Assembly (NCBI RefSeq): GCF_003664595.1
Contig: NZ_QXPZ01000008.1
Location: 1-64,000, forward strand
DNA from: Atopobacter sp. AH10
Lineage (GTDB): Bacteria > Bacillota > Bacilli > Lactobacillales > Aerococcaceae
Direction of reading: 5' to 3'
Length of the DNA: 64,000 bases
Shown: positions 8,421 through 17,058 of the stretch, piece after piece
Position numbering within the stretch: the stretch's first letter is position 1
Layout: each line of letters starts with the position of its first letter
Notes under the pieces: model-generated
Database searches by the model: none
What the model saw: only the letters and a program-made list of their open reading frames with translations
What the model was told of the DNA's origin: nothing
Translations under genes and position numbers: made by a program

Positions 8421-10604
8421 TTGCTGGTCTTCAAGGCTTATCCATTTCTTGTGATCGTTTGTCCCATCGTAAATAATTTTTCCTTTATCCATCACAAGCA
8501 GTCTATCGGCACCTGTTAAAGCATCTGCCTCATGACAAGCCATAAGGATGATCGTGTCTTTTTTTATCCTATCGAGATAGCTAACAACTTGCCTTAATGA
8601 TGCTTTATCTAAGTGACTTGTTGCTTCATCCAGGAGTAAGATCTCTGGTTTTTTAAGTAAGGCTCGAACTAATCCGATTTTTTGCTGTTGACCACTAGAT
8701 AAATTGTCCCCATTTTCTAAGAGGAGGTAATCTAAGCCATTGCCTTTTTTAGTGAGTTGAAATAGTCCGAACTCCCTACATAAGCGATGCATTTCTTCTT
8801 CTGTTGCTTGGCCAGAAGTCCCTAAAGTTAAATTATCCCTTAAGCTGCCTTCAAAAACGAAGCTTTCTTGCCCAACATAAGCTATCTTACGCCTAATACT
8901 GGCTAAATTTTCCTTGCTCAGTTTTATCCCTTCATAAGTGATTAGCCCATGGTCTACTTGAAGGAGGCTGGCTAGGACTTTTAATAAGGTCGTTTTCCCA
9001 GAACCATTTCTCCCTATTAGCCCAACAATCGATCCTCTTTCCAGTTTTAGAGACAGCTTATCCAGGCTTTTATGCCCTAGCTTATAGTGATAAGTCAGAT
9101 CCTTTACGTCTACTCTTGTAAGTTGCTTTTGGAAAGTTTCATCCGCCTGAATTGTAGAATACTCTTTCTCCGTATTTAAAATATCCGTCACTCTATCAAC
9201 AGCAATCAAGGTATGTTGCAGGCCTAAAAAAGTATTCATCAGTTCTTTAACTGGCATAGTAAAGAAAGAGGTAAGAGAGCTGAAGGCGACTAGCTGCCCT
9301 AGTGAAAGAGCCTTAAAAATAACTAACTTACTTCCTATCCAAATAATGATTAGTGTCCCGATAGATTCCACCAAGACGATCAAAGCATTTAAGACACTTT
9401 GTAAATTTAAAATCTTAAAGATTCCTTTCGATACTTCTCTCGTTTTGGATCGAAAAGCCTGGCTAAATCTTTCTTCTCCAGCCTGTAATTTAATAGTTCC
9501 TAATCCAGATAAAGTTTCATTCACCAGAGTTAATTGATCCGAGTATTCCCTTTGAATCCCTCTGTTCGCCCTTTTTAATGGTTGAATAAAAGCCACAGTG
9601 ATACCGATATACAGTAGCATCATGCTCAACACTAAAACAAATAAAACAGGGCTAATGCTCCATAAAATGACAACAGCTACTAGAGATAATATGCCATCTA
9701 ATAGTATGGACAGGAGGCTATTGACTCCTTGATTTTGGATCTCCATCATATGATGAAATCTTGATAATACACTTCCCGATTCTGTTCTATCCCTATATTC
9801 GAGGGGTAATCGTATCATATGATTAAAGAAAAGATTCATCATTTTGTCATTAAGTCTTTCAGACATCTTCGCTAACACCAGTCCATTCAATAAACTGATG
9901 ACTAGTTGAAAAATATAAAGCCCGATTACAGCAAACAGTAATGCTTCCATATTTGAGATAAGTCGGCCTACAATTCCGCTAAAAGTAGTCATAGCCCCTT
10001 GGCGAAGGATTATCCGATCTATCACATCTTTATAAAAAAAAGCCCCTATGATGGAAATCCCTGCTATTATCAAAGAATATATTGTTGTATAGACAAAACT
10101 CTTTTCTTCCGATACTAGCTCCTGGATCAACTGGGTATATTTAGGATAAGACTTTTTCTGATCTTGGAAAGTATCCGTTTTAGAAAAAGTCATGATGGCT
10201 CCTGTCCACCTCTGCTGAAATTCTTCCAACGATAACACTAGATGACCTTCTCCAGGATCAAAGATACTGATTGTCCTAGCACTGTACTTGTAAACCACTA
10301 CAAAATGCCCCTTGGAATGACGATTTAAAAAATGCGCTATAAAAGGCAGTTGAATTCTCCTAGCTTGTAATTCATCAAACAGTTCATCCCATCTGCCATT
10401 TAAAGCTGTTGGACATAAGCCATAACTCTTGGCTACTAGCCCAATAGCGTATAGGCTAGAGCCCGTTTTATCCACTTTCAACTTTTCTCTTATCTCAAAT
10501 AATGGTACACTATTTCCAAAGTAATTTATAATAGATGTTAGACAGGCTGCACCACAATCACAAGCATCATGTTGCATAACTCCTCTAAAACTTTTTCTCA
10601 TCAT
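8295..10604 (-). CDS. Peptidase-containing ABC exporter (C39) for double-glycine peptides
   Basis: This 769-residue protein combines an N-terminal C39 cysteine protease (residues 10-130), a six-helix exporter domain (about 165-450) and an ABC ATPase (about 490-710). Catalytic residues are visible: Cys17 in CDCGAACL, His100 in KGHFVVVYK and Asp116 in IFDPGEG. The ATPase has GLIGRNGSGKTT, LSSGQQQKIG and ILLLDEATSHLD. Proteins of this family (LcnC, BlpA, SunT) cut after Gly-Gly and export the core peptide. The obvious substrate is the 50-residue peptide just upstream. The last about 38 residues are a tandem repeat of 10 residues (ENVEKELVKR-like) not expected in the family. The start has two adjacent ATGs after GAGGAAG. 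Confidence 0.93.
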   Translation of the reverse strand: MMRKSFRGVMQHDACDCGAACLTSIINYFGNSVPLFEIREKLKVDKTGSSLYAIGLVAKSYGLCPTALNGRWDELFDELQARRIQLPFIAHFLNRHSKGHFVVVYKYSARTISIFDPGEGHLVLSLEEFQQRWTGAIMTFSKTDTFQDQKKSYPKYTQLIQELVSEEKSFVYTTIYSLIIAGISIIGAFFYKDVIDRIILRQGAMTTFSGIVGRLISNMEALLFAVIGLYIFQLVISLLNGLVLAKMSERLNDKMMNLFFNHMIRLPLEYRDRTESGSVLSRFHHMMEIQNQGVNSLLSILLDGILSLVAVVILWSISPVLFVLVLSMMLLYIGITVAFIQPLKRANRGIQREYSDQLTLVNETLSGLGTIKLQAGEERFSQAFRSKTREVSKGIFKILNLQSVLNALIVLVESIGTLIIIWIGSKLVIFKALSLGQLVAFSSLTSFFTMPVKELMNTFLGLQHTLIAVDRVTDILNTEKEYSTIQADETFQKQLTRVDVKDLTYHYKLGHKSLDKLSLKLERGSIVGLIGRNGSGKTTLLKVLASLLQVDHGLITYEGIKLSKENLASIRRKIAYVGQESFVFEGSLRDNLTLGTSGQATEEEMHRLCREFGLFQLTKKGNGLDYLLLENGDNLSSGQQQKIGLVRALLKKPEILLLDEATSHLDKASLRQVVSYLDRIKKDTIILMACHEADALTGADRLLVMDKGKIIYDGTNDHKKWISLEDQQEEMENVEKELVKRENVAKELVEMENIEQELVERESIEQECV

Positions 10605-10656
10605 TCTTCCTCATTAAGCTGTAGCTAACAACACGAGGCTTCCACTTCAGTCCGTC

Positions 10657-10688
10657 AAAAAAGTCACTTGAACGATTTCCAAGTGACT
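10657..10688 (-). terminator. Hairpin terminator between precursor peptide and exporter
   Basis: The minus-strand stem AGTCACTTG / CAAGTGACT is followed by TTTTTT, 30 bases after the peptide stop and before the exporter gene. Partial read-through would give far more precursor mRNA than exporter mRNA. Confidence 0.8.
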
Positions 10689-10717
10689 CAATCTTTAGCT
10701 AGCCTCTAACTTTCGTT

Positions 10718-10870
10718 CTATGCCCCTTGTATTTTTTTCTCATGATCATAGGTCCTAGATTTAGCCGTTTGAATGAAGATGTGGTCATGACTCACATATC
10801 CACAAGTTAAACAAACCCATACTGCTCCTCCAGTGACAGACTGTTGCTCTTCTGAAGGCATTCTTCTCAT
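10718..10870 (-). CDS. Double-glycine-leader bacteriocin-like precursor peptide
   Basis: This 50-residue peptide starts at the ATG at 10870, chosen because AAAAGGAGA lies eight bases upstream; a longer 104-codon frame has no such site. A short leader, MRRMPSEEQQSVTGG, ends in Gly-Gly at residues 14-15, the cut site used by C39 exporters, and such an exporter is encoded 114 bases downstream. The predicted 35-residue core starts AVWVCLTCGYVSHDH. It has Cys20 and Cys23 in a CxxC arrangement and His28 and His30, suggesting a disulfide, thioether or metal-binding knot. I do not recognise the core family. A secreted antimicrobial or a signalling pheromone are both possible; no histidine kinase is present nearby, which favours bacteriocin. 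Confidence 0.8.
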   Translation of the reverse strand: MRRMPSEEQQSVTGGAVWVCLTCGYVSHDHIFIQTAKSRTYDHEKKIQGA

Positions 10871-11095
10871 CACACACATCTCCTTTTTTGTCATATTTAA
10901 TAGATTTTTATTTAAATTCATCTTAGCACATATGAATATTTTTTTCAATATCTCCTTTATTCTTTTTCTGTTAACATTTTCTCTGGATAAATCCCAGTAA
11001 ATCACTAGTACTTTTTTCTTGCATTTTTTCACAAATCCACAGGTTTTTATTCAAGGTCAGATTAGCCTATATCCCCATTTTTTAGAGGTGTTAAA

Positions 11096-12124
11096 TTGAA
11101 AGCTCAACCTTCCAATCCGATCAACTATGCCATGATTAGTTTATGTCAATATATACTGGCTATTTTTGTTATATTATTACACGCCCAACGGATCTTCTCG
11201 AACGATATACTCCATTTTATTCAAAAAAGTATTTTCAGTCGGATGGCCGTCCCATTCTTTATGATCTGCACATCTTTTTTCATTCGAGCCAAAGAGGTCA
11301 GTAACCAGGGAGCTCTTGACAGTTATTTAAAAAAATCGTTGAAGACCTACCTTAGCTTATCTCTTCTATACCTTCCATATGCCAGCTTTTATTTTGTCAA
11401 ATGGCATATCCCTTTACCATCCCTGCCACTAGCATTCTGTACAGCCCTCCTCTATTTAGGGATGTGCTATCATTTATGGTACTTCCCAGCTCTTTTTTTC
11501 GGGCTGAAGCTAACGGATATTTTTTCTAAACGCTACCGACGTAAAACGGTTCTTCTCATTTGCTTACTACTTTATATTATAGGAGCTATTGAAACGTATT
11601 CAGCTTATTTGAAAACTAGCCCCTTGATCAGCTTCTACGTCTTATACAAAAAATATTTCTTCACCACTCGAAACGGCTTATTCTATGCTCCGATCTTCAT
11701 TTTCTTAGGTCGTGTAGCCTTCGATTATAGAAATAAAGCTCTTTTAACTGCCTCCCCTTTCGCTAAATTACTGATCTCCTTTGCTTTATTTCTGATGGAG
11801 GGCAGTCTGATCTATATCAATCAAGGGGACGATAAAAACTTTATGTTAGCTTTAGTTCCTTTTACCTTATTTTTATTTAATTGGGTCAGTCGTACCCATC
11901 TCTTCCAACATAAAAATTGGCATCAACTGAAACTATATAGTGTGGCTTATTTCTTCTTCCACCCTATTTTTATCAATTTTGCCTTTTACATGATCAAAGA
12001 CTTTCCACTACAAAAGTGGGAGAGGGGGCTTTACGTCAGTCTGTTCGCTCTTGGATTCACCCACGCCATTGCCCTACTCTACCAATTCATCCAAAGCCAA
12101 AAAATGACAAGAGTCGTTAGCTGA
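11096..12124 (+). CDS. Integral membrane acyltransferase (acyltransferase 3 family)
   Basis: The 342-residue protein has about ten membrane segments. The first segment contains CQYILAIFVILLHA, matching the conserved first helix with His of acyltransferase-3 proteins (OafA and the VanT N-terminus), followed by the FSRMAVPFFMICTSFF segment typical of this family. The start is a TTG at 11096 with AGAGGTG six bases upstream. Family members move acetyl or other acyl groups to carbohydrates or peptides across the membrane. It is divergent from the bacteriocin-type peptide operon and is the only plus-strand gene in this stretch. Whether it modifies the peptide product or a wall polymer cannot be told. 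Confidence 0.75.
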   Translation: MKAQPSNPINYAMISLCQYILAIFVILLHAQRIFSNDILHFIQKSIFSRMAVPFFMICTSFFIRAKEVSNQGALDSYLKKSLKTYLSLSLLYLPYASFYFVKWHIPLPSLPLAFCTALLYLGMCYHLWYFPALFFGLKLTDIFSKRYRRKTVLLICLLLYIIGAIETYSAYLKTSPLISFYVLYKKYFFTTRNGLFYAPIFIFLGRVAFDYRNKALLTASPFAKLLISFALFLMEGSLIYINQGDDKNFMLALVPFTLFLFNWVSRTHLFQHKNWHQLKLYSVAYFFFHPIFINFAFYMIKDFPLQKWERGLYVSLFALGFTHAIALLYQFIQSQKMTRVVS

Positions 12125-12203
12125 CCTATCCGGGAATCAAAGCTAGAATAATCTTTTCATGAAGGGCTCTTTTTTAAATTCTGTTGTTGGGAAATTTATT
12201 CAG

Positions 12204-12235
12204 AAAAATCACTCCTCAAAAGAGAAGTGATTTTT
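12204..12235 (+). terminator. Intrinsic terminator after the acyltransferase gene
   Basis: The stem AAAAATCACTCCTC / GAGAAGTGATTTTT has one mismatch and is followed by TTATTA. It can act on both strands, so it may also end the minus-strand operon that stops at 12425. Confidence 0.75.
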
Positions 12236-12424
12236 TATTATATATAATATTCTGACTACGATGATATTATTGAAGCCTTTCAGCGAAAACACCCCCTAAA
12301 GCAGGATTTTTAGTCTAACTCTAGAGGGCAATTTAATGGCATTTTTTATGAAAATAAATAGCTAACCTGCTCATTTAATCAAGCAATGGCAAGCTGGCAC
12401 TATTTCTACATATGACCTTTCCAT

Positions 12425-13891
12425 TTATCTTATTCTGACCATTTTAGTTTCTTTGATTTCATATATGATTTTGGCCGTTGCCTCAACAAATGTTCGATCA
12501 TGAGAAGTCAGTATCACTAAACCTGGATAAGTTTGTATTAATGCCTTCAGAGCTTCCATCGTCGTCACATCTAAAAAATTCGTCGGTTCATCAAGAAGTA
12601 GTATATTAGATGGGCTTAGAAAAGCCTTAGCTAATAAGGTTCTTGTACACTCGCCACCACTCAGATGCTTAATGGGCAGTTGTAGCGAATTCCTTTTAAT
12701 ACCCAAATTTTGTAAGGTATCCCTAATAAAAGCTTCCGAATACTCCGATTCTTCTCTCAAATAAGCAATGGGAGTAGTCCCCGTTGGAAGCTTATGTCGA
12801 TTGTACGATTCATATCTAGAAATTAACGCTTTACTGGAGATAAAGATATCTTGTCTTTTTTCAGTTAAGCTATCTAAAAAGCTAGTTTTCCCAGCGCCAT
12901 TTCCCCCGATTATAGCTACCTTATCATTATTAGCAAATTGAAAGCTAGCTTGTTCGATCAAAACCTTCCTGCCTTTTTCCAAGTGAAAATCATGCGCAAT
13001 GATAGGGATCTTCGTATGCAGTTGGTGGAAATTATCTTTAGGGAAAATAATAGAATTCTCCCGATTTATCTCTTCCACCACCTCTAGATTATCTAGACGA
13101 TTCTCTAATTGTTTTACGCTTCTTTCGATCCCCTTCAGACCAGATTGCTTGTCCTTACTAGTAGCTAATCTGCTCGGACGAATATTACGTTGCTTTTGTT
13201 TAGAAGTCACATTGGTCAATCGTTGTGCTTGAGCTTTCTTATTTTCAATAGCAGACACTATCTGATTTCTTTCTTGAATATAGCGTTTATGGTCATGCTG
13301 ATGTGTCATACTTCTTATTTGATACTGACTAAGATAGGCCTCATAGTTACCGATGTATTCAACTATCTGCCTATTTTCAATGGCCCATATTTTATTAACC
13401 ACTCGAGAAAGTAAATCTCGATCATGGGTCACAATCAGGAGAGTACTACGATAATGAACAAGTTGCTCAATAAGTAAATTGATACTACAGGCATCTAAGA
13501 AATTCGTCGGTTCATCAAGAATGAGTGGACCTTGTTGAAGAGATATGAATTGACCAAGTCTTAACTTCTGATCTTCTCCTCCACTCATCAACTCTCTTTC
13601 TAAAACAGGCACCCGCATTTGTGAAAGAAATTGATAATTTAAACTCTCCATCTCATCCGACTTAACTTTTTCCCACTGTTCGAAATAATTAAAACTGACA
13701 TCGGCCTGTACTAGCCCTTTTTCAGGTTTGAGTTCACCCATGATTAAGCGTAAAAGAGAGCTCTTACCTGTGCCATTATCTCCAATAATTCCAATCTTAT
13801 CGCCAGACTCGACAGATAGATGGTCAATTTCATATAAAAATCGATCTCCTAAAGACAAGCGAACCCCCTTTAATTCTATATGTTTCGGCAT
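12425..13891 (-). CDS. ABC-F family ATPase, probable ribosome-protection/self-resistance protein
   Basis: The protein has two ATPase domains in one chain (488-492 residues) with no membrane segment, as in ABC-F proteins. Domain 1 has GIIGDNGTGKSS, MSGGEDQKL and LILDEPTNFLD. Domain 2 has AIIGGNGAGKTS, LSGGECTRT and LLLDEPTNFLD. The basic linker at about residues 195-275 is rich in Lys/Arg/Gln, like the P-site tRNA interaction motif of Vga/Msr/Lsa proteins, which displace ribosome-targeting drugs. I chose the ATG at 13891; a GTG at 13903 sits directly on the AAGGAAG ribosome-binding site. It is the last gene of the RiPP-type operon, which hints that the product may act on ribosomes or that the gene gives general drug resistance. 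Confidence 0.87.
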   Translation of the reverse strand: MPKHIELKGVRLSLGDRFLYEIDHLSVESGDKIGIIGDNGTGKSSLLRLIMGELKPEKGLVQADVSFNYFEQWEKVKSDEMESLNYQFLSQMRVPVLERELMSGGEDQKLRLGQFISLQQGPLILDEPTNFLDACSINLLIEQLVHYRSTLLIVTHDRDLLSRVVNKIWAIENRQIVEYIGNYEAYLSQYQIRSMTHQHDHKRYIQERNQIVSAIENKKAQAQRLTNVTSKQKQRNIRPSRLATSKDKQSGLKGIERSVKQLENRLDNLEVVEEINRENSIIFPKDNFHQLHTKIPIIAHDFHLEKGRKVLIEQASFQFANNDKVAIIGGNGAGKTSFLDSLTEKRQDIFISSKALISRYESYNRHKLPTGTTPIAYLREESEYSEAFIRDTLQNLGIKRNSLQLPIKHLSGGECTRTLLAKAFLSPSNILLLDEPTNFLDVTTMEALKALIQTYPGLVILTSHDRTFVEATAKIIYEIKETKMVRIR

Positions 13892-13924
13892 ATTCAGATT
13901 CACTTCCTTTACTCAATAGTCCTT

Positions 13925-14725
13925 CTAATATTCGCTTAAGCTTAATGTCGATTTAGCCACTAACCTACTTGAAAACAAAATGGCAACAATAGCTAAACTA
14001 GCTAAAACAAGTATAGGGAGCCCATAGTTTCCTAAAAATAATCCCTGTCTAAGAGCTTCTAATTGATAGGTAACAGGATTAATTTTAGCCAAAATTTGCA
14101 TCCACTCTGGAACATAGTCCAAAACATAAAATACAGGAGCGGTAAAACTCAAGGGCGTAATGACAAAGGAAATAATATTATCTCTGACCTCATAGTTATT
14201 GATCCTTAAAGTGAGAGCTACAGCAAGGGATGACCAAAAAATAAGGATAAGACTTATGGTAATCGCCAATAGTCCCATTTGAAGAAGAGAAAATCTGATT
14301 CCAAATAGAGTAGCAATAGCAATTAATGCAAACACCTGAATGAACAATCCCAAAACAGCATACGTGCTCATCCCCAACACATAATAAATGGGTTTAATAC
14401 CACTTAGCAGTTTCAGAGCTAAAAGTCCATATCGTTTATCAATAGTCGTTCTATAAATCGTCTGACTCATCTGAGAAATAATAAAAATCATCGTTATACC
14501 AGTCAAGGAATATTCTAAATACGAAATCGATATACCTTCATAACTAATATTTCCAGCCATACGATTGACTCCCAAGCAGATAAACACAAAATACAAAATA
14601 GGCGTCACGAACAAGCTAAGTACGGCTCCCTTATTCTCAAGAAACGCTATCAGTTCATACTTTATGAGCAGTCCCAATCCATAAACACCTAAATTTGAAC
14701 GCTCTCTAAACTCGATCGCTTGCAT
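13925..14725 (-). CDS. ABC-2 type permease of the RiPP-type operon
   Basis: The 266-residue protein has six membrane segments and the DrrB/NodJ-like C-terminal signature FTAPVFYVLDYVPEWMQ with NPVTYQLEALRQGL. The ATG at 14725 is preferred because GGGGTGG lies five bases upstream; the preceding in-frame GTG is inside that site. It overlaps the 3' end of the ATPase gene by about 20 bases. Together they form an exporter that probably moves the mature peptide out of the cell or protects the producer. Confidence 0.85.
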   Translation of the reverse strand: MQAIEFRERSNLGVYGLGLLIKYELIAFLENKGAVLSLFVTPILYFVFICLGVNRMAGNISYEGISISYLEYSLTGITMIFIISQMSQTIYRTTIDKRYGLLALKLLSGIKPIYYVLGMSTYAVLGLFIQVFALIAIATLFGIRFSLLQMGLLAITISLILIFWSSLAVALTLRINNYEVRDNIISFVITPLSFTAPVFYVLDYVPEWMQILAKINPVTYQLEALRQGLFLGNYGLPILVLASLAIVAILFSSRLVAKSTLSLSEY

Positions 14726-15641
14726 GTGTGCCACCCCTTTTTGACATAGATAGATAAACTTCTTTTAAAGTCTTTTCGTGCTCAACAAAATTAAGAACTT
14801 TGACGTTCTTTTTGAGTTTTCTCATCACATCGCTCACTGTCATCGATCGCTCCACTTCCAACTGCCAGATATTATCTTCTAGATGCTTGCTTGTGATAAT
14901 CTGTGAATTTTCAACTAAAAAATATTCAGCTGAGGTATAGTTCCGATCAAAAGTAAGGATGTACTGCCGACTTTCATTCTTGGCTTGGAGCAAATTTTTC
15001 ATTGACCCATGATAGATCAAATTTCCTTCATCCAACAAAATCAATTCTTCTGCATACTCCTCTAAAAGAAAAAGATCGTGCGAAGACACAATGACTATTT
15101 TTCCTTTATTCGCTTCTTGCTTAAGATACTTCATTAACCGATCAGTATTTTGAGCATCAAGACCTACAGTAGGCTCATCTAAAATATATATAAGTGGCTG
15201 ATGAACAAGTGCACGGGCTATTTGAACCCTCTGTAGTTGACCACCCGATAGTTCCGTAAGTTTGCTATGGCTCAAGTCTGTTAAGTCTAGCAAATCCAAG
15301 ATTAGGTCAATCTGTTGTTCAGCTTTTTCTGGCATCAGATGAGCTAACTGGGTGCCTAGCATGACATTAGTTTTTACATTAGTATACCAGTCTACAACCT
15401 GGGACTGCGGAGCAAAGCCAATAGACGAAAAATTCTGCTGATGCTCTGGTAACCCCTGTATGCTTACCATTCCTTCACTGGGCCTTAACAAACCAACCAG
15501 CGCATTGCAGAAGCTACTCTTTCCTGATCCATTATGCCCTATGAGAGCAATAAAACGTCCTTGACTTATCTCGCAATTGACATCCTTAATTCCGTAATGG
15601 TCACGATATTTAATAGATAAATGTTTAACACTGATCTTCAT
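14706..15641 (-). CDS. ABC transporter ATP-binding protein of the RiPP-type operon
   Basis: The 311-residue ATPase has a Walker A motif (ALIGHNGSGKSS, about residues 32-43), signature LSGGQLQRVQ, Walker B YILDEPTVGLD and switch SSHDLFLLEE, plus a C-terminal accessory domain of about 90 residues. The ATG overlaps the stop codon of the upstream kinase-like gene by four bases, so it is co-translated with the modification enzyme. With the permease at 13925 it forms a DrrAB-like transporter. Because the presumed precursor lacks a Gly-Gly site and the transporter lacks a C39 domain, leader removal must be done by another enzyme, most likely the hydrolase at 17269-18640. Confidence 0.87.
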   Translation of the reverse strand: MKISVKHLSIKYRDHYGIKDVNCEISQGRFIALIGHNGSGKSSFCNALVGLLRPSEGMVSIQGLPEHQQNFSSIGFAPQSQVVDWYTNVKTNVMLGTQLAHLMPEKAEQQIDLILDLLDLTDLSHSKLTELSGGQLQRVQIARALVHQPLIYILDEPTVGLDAQNTDRLMKYLKQEANKGKIVIVSSHDLFLLEEYAEELILLDEGNLIYHGSMKNLLQAKNESRQYILTFDRNYTSAEYFLVENSQIITSKHLEDNIWQLEVERSMTVSDVMRKLKKNVKVLNFVEHEKTLKEVYLSMSKRGGTHASDRV

Positions 15642-16654
15642 TGCATTGCCTCCTTCTTTAAGTTTGTTAAAAAATTTTCAATGAAGATCAAATGCTCTTT
15701 GTAAGACAATTTATTCATATCAGTTTGTATGTCAACAGAATAATACTCAAACAATTTATCCTTCACTTTGCTTTCCATCTCATTAATAAAGGAGTCGTTA
15801 TACTCATTCATAGGTATTTCCTTTACCTTTTCAACAAACTCAATATACTCTTGACGGTTGTTTATATAAAATATCATTTTATATAGAGCGTAAAGATCAA
15901 ACAGTAACGGAGGTAACTGCAACTCAGGGAAAACGAACCCTATAGTCCCTTGATTATAATTTTCAATTAAATAGTAATCACTAGACTCATGATAAAAATA
16001 CTCTAAATCAATGATATATAAATCTTGTTGATTCCACATGAAATTATTCAGGGATAAATCCACCATTCTATATCCTAATAGATGTAACTCTTTTACTATT
16101 TGAAATATTTTACTGCAAATATTACTTTCCTCATCCTTAATCAAATTATCGATGATCGCCTGTCCTAAATTATCCCCTTCAATAAATTTCTCTAATAGAA
16201 AAAACTCATTCCCAACTACAAAGCTATCTATATAGTTAGTAGTATAGTTCTTATTGGATATTCTTTTTAGAACGTGAGCTTCCCATGCCACTCTATCAAA
16301 TGAGTCTATGTTGTTTTTTTCTATATTTCCTAAAAACGCTCCTATCTTTAACAAGCAAAAATCATTTATCCTAGCATTAAAAGCTTTTATAATTTTTGAT
16401 TTACCATTAGAATGAATATTTTTTATTGGATACAAAAAATCTGGTATAATTGAATACTTTTTTATACCATGCCAAGGTAATAAATAATGGCAAGAGGCAT
16501 CAATATATCTTGTCCTTTTATCTTGGTAACTTTTGTTACTATATCCATCATTTTTCTTTAATTCACCGAATCGATAATATATAACCTCGCTATTTAAAAA
16601 ATTATAATCAGACGGCACACTGACTGAGCGAATATACTTGGTCATAAGATACAA
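15638..16654 (-). CDS. Kinase part of a class III/IV-type lanthionine synthetase, no cyclase domain
   Basis: The 338-residue frame begins with the end of a LanKC/LanL lyase domain (EVIYYRFGEL, residues 23-32) and then holds a Ser/Thr-kinase-like domain. Visible residues are Lys103 (CLLKIG), Glu125 (WEAHVL), hinge LLEKFIEG, catalytic-loop Asp199/Asn204 (VDLSLNNFM) and Asp216 in IIDLE, the DFG equivalent typical of LanKC enzymes. These enzymes phosphorylate Ser/Thr of a precursor so that the lyase can form dehydro-residues. The protein ends here; the usual C-terminal LanC-like cyclase is absent. The true start is probably not the ATG at 16654: the reading continues from the upstream frame through an A7 run at 16667-16673, where a -1 shift on A-AAA-AAA restores one chain. 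Confidence 0.7.
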   Translation of the reverse strand: MYLMTKYIRSVSVPSDYNFLNSEVIYYRFGELKKNDGYSNKSYQDKRTRYIDASCHYLLPWHGIKKYSIIPDFLYPIKNIHSNGKSKIIKAFNARINDFCLLKIGAFLGNIEKNNIDSFDRVAWEAHVLKRISNKNYTTNYIDSFVVGNEFFLLEKFIEGDNLGQAIIDNLIKDEESNICSKIFQIVKELHLLGYRMVDLSLNNFMWNQQDLYIIDLEYFYHESSDYYLIENYNQGTIGFVFPELQLPPLLFDLYALYKMIFYINNRQEYIEFVEKVKEIPMNEYNDSFINEMESKVKDKLFEYYSVDIQTDMNKLSYKEHLIFIENFLTNLKKEAMQ

Positions 16655-17058
16655 TTTGAATATGATTTTTTTAACGCTACGATATTTTCCGGATATACCG
16701 TTATATCTTTCCCCATTTGTGTATACCCATAATCACCCCTATTTAGAGAAAGTAGGTCTAAGTAACTCGCTATCATTTTGAAACTTATTTTATTTTCTAT
16801 TAAATAGGGCAAGCAAATACCTAAGACCTCTTTATAGTTATTACTATCTAAAGAAATATGGATTTTATATCCAAATTCTGGCAAAGAATAGAATTCTTGA
16901 GAATATACCCAAATTCCCAATAATTTACCGTTAGGAATTTCTTTTATAAAATCCTCAAATGAATTTTCAAAATTGCTACTATTCATATCAAACACAGAAA
17001 CCATCTCCGTATATTTTTTCACCGTTAAATCTAGCAAGTATAAACAAACCGTGCCCAT
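16642..17058 (-). CDS. Lyase part of a class III/IV-type lanthionine synthetase (frame-split)
   Basis: The 138-residue frame matches the N-terminal phospho-Ser/Thr lyase domain of LanKC/LanL enzymes. Markers are GYKIHIS (Lys65, His67), SFKMI (Lys94) and GKDITVYP (Lys117) in the correct order and spacing. The nominal ATG at 17058 lacks a ribosome-binding site, and a coherent chain is obtained by joining codons from the 16988-17266 frame through the A6 run near 17014. At its other end the domain runs into the kinase frame through the A7 run at 16667-16673. It is one broken or recoded enzyme of about 550 residues rather than three independent genes, in my reading. Confidence 0.65.
   Translation of the reverse strand: MGTVCLYLLDLTVKKYTEMVSVFDMNSSNFENSFEDFIKEIPNGKLLGIWVYSQEFYSLPEFGYKIHISLDSNNYKEVLGICLPYLIENKISFKMIASYLDLLSLNRGDYGYTQMGKDITVYPENIVALKKSYSNCIL

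Noticed and set aside
10871-11032. Longer 104-codon form of the bacteriocin-like peptide
   Set aside because: No ribosome-binding site at 11032, whereas AAAAGGAGA lies eight bases before the ATG at 10870 and the shorter form gives a normal GG leader.
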